Origin: Coriobacteriales bacterium
GTDB taxonomy: Bacteria; Actinomycetota; Coriobacteriia; Coriobacteriales; UBA8131
Direction of reading: 5' to 3'
Assembly (NCBI GenBank): GCA_031263665.1
Contig: JAISFJ010000026.1
Location: forward strand, 1-9,433
Length of the DNA stretch: 9,433 nt
Below, piece after piece: positions 7,224-9,433 of the stretch. Every line of letters begins with the position of its first letter. Within the stretch, counting starts at the first letter, position 1. The notes under the pieces were generated by a model. The model was not told the DNA's origin. It saw only the letters and a program-made list of their open reading frames with translations, and ran no database searches. Both the position numbers and the translations under genes were made by a program.

Positions 7224-8261
7224 TCATTGCACAGAGGGGACGGTTCCCTTTGTGCAGTCTTTATCAGCCTTTGGATTGTGTCCTTGTGAAACTGCACAAA
7301 GGGAACCGTCCCCTCTGTGCAATCCGTGTAACTTGCCGGCAAGCCCATCGAGCGGGGCAGCCAGTCGCGAGCTTTGCGACCGTTCTTCTTCATCCGGCAT
7401 AATCATCGTTCCCACGCCCTCATTGGTAAAAATCTCTAAGAGCAACGCGTGCGGGAGGGTACCGTTGAGTATATGAGCCCGAAAAACCCCCTCTGAAACC
7501 GCTTGCACGCAGGATTGCAGCTTGGGGAGCATACCTTCGGCGAGCAGTCCCTTTGCGAGAAGCGCGCGCGCCTCGGTGAGATTGAGCCGCGAGATGAGCG
7601 TGCTCTTGTCCGCAAAATCTCGATATAAGCCATCGACATCCGTGAGAAAAATGACCTTATGGGCGCCGATGGCAGCCGCTATTTCTCCGGCGACCACATC
7701 GGCGTTCACGTTGTAAGACAGGCCATCGGCTCCCACCGCGACACTGGCGATGAGAGGAACATAGTCGCCATCGATGAGGTCTGCCAACAGGGTCGTGTCA
7801 ATCTCTTCGACCCTGCCGACCATCCCCAGTTCTTGGGAGATTCGCTTCGCCTTGACGATGTGGCCGTCCGCCCCATTGAGGCCGACCGCGATGTGGCCGT
7901 GCTTATTGAGCTGGGCGACGAGCTCCTGGTTCACCTTTCCGATGAGCGCCATCTTGACGACATCCATGAGCTCGGGCGGCGTAACGCGCATGCCGTCTTT
8001 GAACACGGCCGGCAACCCAAGCTGCTCTGAAAGATGCGTAATGTCCCTGCCGCCCCCGTGAACTACAATGGGATTGAGCCCGATAATTTTCATGAGCACG
8101 ATGTCGCTCATCACGCTCTCGCGCAACTCGGCATCGACCATCGCCGCGCCGCCGTACTTGATGACGACGGTCTTACCCGTGGCTTCTTTAATCCAAGGCA
8201 AGGCCTCTATGAGCACCTCGGCCTTGTTCAGCGCTCGTGTCTGCGGTTCTTTCCTGCTCAT
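7224..8261 (-). CDS. argB: Acetylglutamate kinase with a repeat-derived C-terminal tail
   Basis: ArgB phosphorylates N-acetylglutamate, the second step of the pathway and often the arginine-inhibited one; it belongs to the amino acid kinase family and is cytoplasmic. The N-terminus (KAEVLIEALPWIKEATGK) is typical. KYGGAAM is at residues 35-41 and HGGG at 68-71, and the protein reaches the family's normal end, GVGTMI, at residue 287. A further 58 residues follow. Residues 288-312 are of unclear origin; 313-345 are encoded by the inverted repeat at 7226-7323 and read partly as RGDGSL and KGTVPSVQ. Total length is 345 against the usual 290-300. The start lies in a tandem duplication of ATGAGCAGGAA. 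The stop is 36 bases before argD. The catalytic core looks intact; whether the tail is kept in the mature protein is unknown. Confidence 0.95.
   Translation of the reverse strand: MSRKEPQTRALNKAEVLIEALPWIKEATGKTVVIKYGGAAMVDAELRESVMSDIVLMKIIGLNPIVVHGGGRDITHLSEQLGLPAVFKDGMRVTPPELMDVVKMALIGKVNQELVAQLNKHGHIAVGLNGADGHIVKAKRISQELGMVGRVEEIDTTLLADLIDGDYVPLIASVAVGADGLSYNVNADVVAGEIAAAIGAHKVIFLTDVDGLYRDFADKSTLISRLNLTEARALLAKGLLAEGMLPKLQSCVQAVSEGVFRAHILNGTLPHALLLEIFTNEGVGTMIMPDEEERSQSSRLAAPLDGLAGKLHGLHRGDGSLCAVSQGHNPKADKDCTKGTVPSVQ
7226..7323. repeat. 33-bp perfect inverted repeat pair overlapping the 3' end of argB
   Basis: The left arm 7226-7258 (starting ATTGCACAGAGGGGACGG) and right arm 7291-7323 are exact reverse complements over 33 bases, with a 32-base loop between. 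Each arm is itself a palindromic unit (TGCACA against TGTGCA) around the core GGGGACGGTTCC, the same core as at 1244-1253 and close to that at 3005-3125. The pair lies within the argB reading frame, whose TGA (7224-7226) ends at the outer edge of the left arm. In mRNA it would form a very stable hairpin about 40 bases upstream of the argD start, which could affect argB-argD expression. Confidence 0.92.
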
Positions 8262-8272
8262 TTCCTGCTCAT
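8251..8272 (-). repeat. 11-base tandem duplication covering the argB start codon
   Basis: On the minus strand ATGAGCAGGAA occurs twice in a row (8272-8262, 8261-8251). The second ATG is the argB start. The first opens a four-codon reading frame (Met-Ser-Arg-Lys) whose TGA overlaps the argB ATG. The AGGA of the first copy is the only purine-rich site near the second ATG, at short spacing. Confidence 0.85.
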
Positions 8273-8461
8273 CTCAAACCCTGTTTCTGTCATGTGCTGC
8301 CTGCCACCGCCTGATGCCTGGTGTCATGTGCTGCCTGCCGCCCGGTATCCGTCGTCCGGTACCTGCCATTCGGTGCCTGCCGCTCGCCCGGTACCGCGCA
8401 CGCCTTCGTGGCACGCCGTTTGCCCCTCAAACATCCGACGCCACGTAGTGCCGGCGCTTCT
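8262..8461. repeat. argJ-argB spacer with degenerate repeats
   Basis: These 200 bases break the otherwise tight spacing of the operon. An 18-base sequence, TGTCATGTGCTGCCTGCC, occurs exactly at 8288-8305 and 8322-8339 (period 34). Between about 8340 and 8400 variants of CGGTACC, GGTACCTGCC and GGTGCCTGCC recur, as in a decayed tandem array. A 63-residue minus frame (8290-8481) crosses it, but its residues simply reflect the repeats and I do not call it a gene. I see no terminator, promoter or tRNA in the spacer. Confidence 0.7.
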
Positions 8462-9433
8462 TCAGGTGCGATAATCACCATTGATGGATATGTACTCGTG
8501 CGTCAAATCGCAGGTCCAAAGGCGCGCCCGCCCATGCCCTTGGCCAAGGTCGATGTCGATGATGACCTCGACATTTTCCTCAAAATATCGCCGCGCCTCG
8601 TCCTCGTCAAAGACCACGGGCAGGCCCTTTTGATAGACGGGCAGGCCCATAATCGTGATGCTTACCGCATCGGGTAAAAACGTCGCGCCACTCTTGCCGA
8701 GGGCCATGGCGACGCGCCCCCAGTTGGCATCGTGGCCGGCGATGGCGGTCTTTACCAGCGGCGAGTTTGCGACCGCACGCCCGGCGAGGTCGGCCTGCGC
8801 GTCATCGGTGGCTCCCGTGACATTTACGGTAACGAGCCTGGTGGCGCCCTCCCCGTCGGCGGCTATCTGTCGCGCAAGGTCTTCACACAAGGTACGAAGC
8901 GCACGAACAAAGGGCTCAAACAGCGGGCAATCAGGACTGATGGTCTTGCCCTCGGTTGCCCCCGTTGCCAACAGGTAGACGCTGTCATTGGTGGAGGTGT
9001 CGGAATCGATGGTCACTTTGTTAAACGTCACGTCCATAACCTGTTTGAGCGCGCAGTTTGCCGCCTCCTGGGTGAGCCAGGCGTCGGTTGCGAGCACGCC
9101 AAGCAATGTGGCCATGTTTGGCTGTATCATGCCGGAACCCTTGACCATGCCGCCGATGGTGTAGCTGACCTCGCGACCGTCGCTTTGCGTCGCCGAAAAC
9201 CTCACCGCCGCCTGCTTGGGATGTGTGTCCGTTGTCATGATGGCCGACGCCGCCGCGAGTCCTGAGGCGGGCGTGCTACCGTCGGCGGCACCGAGTTTGG
9301 CAAGCGCCAGTGGGATGCCAGAGACAAAAGGGTCCTCGCTCAAAGGAACGCCGATGACGCCGGTTGAGGCAACAAGCACCTGATGTTGCTCGCAGCCGAG
9401 ATGCTCAGCGGTGATGGCGGCGGTGCGGACCGC
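8462..9433 (-). CDS. argJ: Bifunctional ornithine acetyltransferase / N-acetylglutamate synthase, 5' end outside
   Basis: ArgJ moves the acetyl group from N-acetylornithine to glutamate, recycling acetyl groups; some members also use acetyl-CoA. The frame is open to the right edge, and 323 codons of an approximately 400-residue protein are visible; the GTG at 9379 is internal (family text VLVASTGVIG). The self-cleavage site is present as KGSGMIQPNMAT, with the nucleophilic threonine codon at 9107-9109, so the precursor should split into alpha and beta chains. DTSTNDSVYLLATG, HDANWGRVAMALGKSG and the C-terminal ISINGDYRT are all typical. No lesion is seen in the visible part. argC is expected directly upstream. 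Confidence 0.96.
   Translation of the reverse strand, partial: AVRTAAITAEHLGCEQHQVLVASTGVIGVPLSEDPFVSGIPLALAKLGAADGSTPASGLAAASAIMTTDTHPKQAAVRFSATQSDGREVSYTIGGMVKGSGMIQPNMATLLGVLATDAWLTQEAANCALKQVMDVTFNKVTIDSDTSTNDSVYLLATGATEGKTISPDCPLFEPFVRALRTLCEDLARQIAADGEGATRLVTVNVTGATDDAQADLAGRAVANSPLVKTAIAGHDANWGRVAMALGKSGATFLPDAVSITIMGLPVYQKGLPVVFDEDEARRYFEENVEVIIDIDLGQGHGRARLWTCDLTHEYISINGDYRT

Noticed and set aside
8290..8481. 63-residue minus ORF between argJ and argB
   Set aside because: It overlaps the argJ end, and its composition is that of the degenerate repeats; there is no ribosome site or family resemblance.

Overview
The window (about 55-60% GC by eye) carries most of an arginine biosynthesis operon on the minus strand. 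In transcription order it holds argJ (5' end beyond the right edge), argB, argD, argF, argR, argG and argH. A convergent plus-strand gene for a DUF4143-type ATPase enters from the left edge. An argC-J-B-D-F-R-G-H order, with the ArgR repressor gene between argF and argG, is typical of Actinobacteria. The dispersed GGGACGGT-core palindromic repeats are, as far as I recall, common in anaerobic Coriobacteriia and Clostridia. An anaerobic actinobacterium, perhaps Coriobacteriia, is my best guess, but the sequence does not prove it. argC would be expected just beyond position 9433.

Layout from left to right. 3-1157 (+): ATPase lacking its Walker A end because of the window edge. 1158-1593: 436 bases with one palindromic repeat, a plus-strand hairpin with a T-run, and a weak AT-rich ORF. 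1594-2959 (-): argH, broken by a small frameshifting deletion near 2288-2296. 2996-3221: spacer with three copies of a 29-nt palindromic unit and a 36-nt repeat. 3222-4433 (-): argG, intact. 4469-4897 (-): argR, intact. 4894-5874 (-): argF, interrupted by an in-frame TAA at 5371-5373. 5871-7187 (-): argD, intact but with about 39 extra codons made of repeat DNA. 7224-8261 (-): argB, intact but with a 58-residue C-terminal tail, over half of it encoded by a 33-bp inverted repeat. 8262-8461: spacer of degenerate tandem repeats. 8462-9433 (-): argJ, partial.

How the genes fit together. ArgJ, ArgB and ArgD (with ArgC outside) convert glutamate to N-acetylornithine, and ArgJ releases ornithine. 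ArgF, ArgG and ArgH then make citrulline, argininosuccinate and arginine. ArgR senses arginine. Tight spacing and ATGA overlaps (argD/argF and argF/argR) indicate one transcript with translational coupling.

The notable feature is not a new enzyme system but the state of the operon. Two genes of the ornithine-to-arginine half (argF and argH) each carry one apparently inactivating lesion, while the visible ornithine-forming genes remain open. Small palindromic repeats have invaded the spacers and also the coding sequences of argD and argB, where they are read as protein. Sequencing or assembly error remains a live alternative for the argF stop and, less easily, for the argH deletion.
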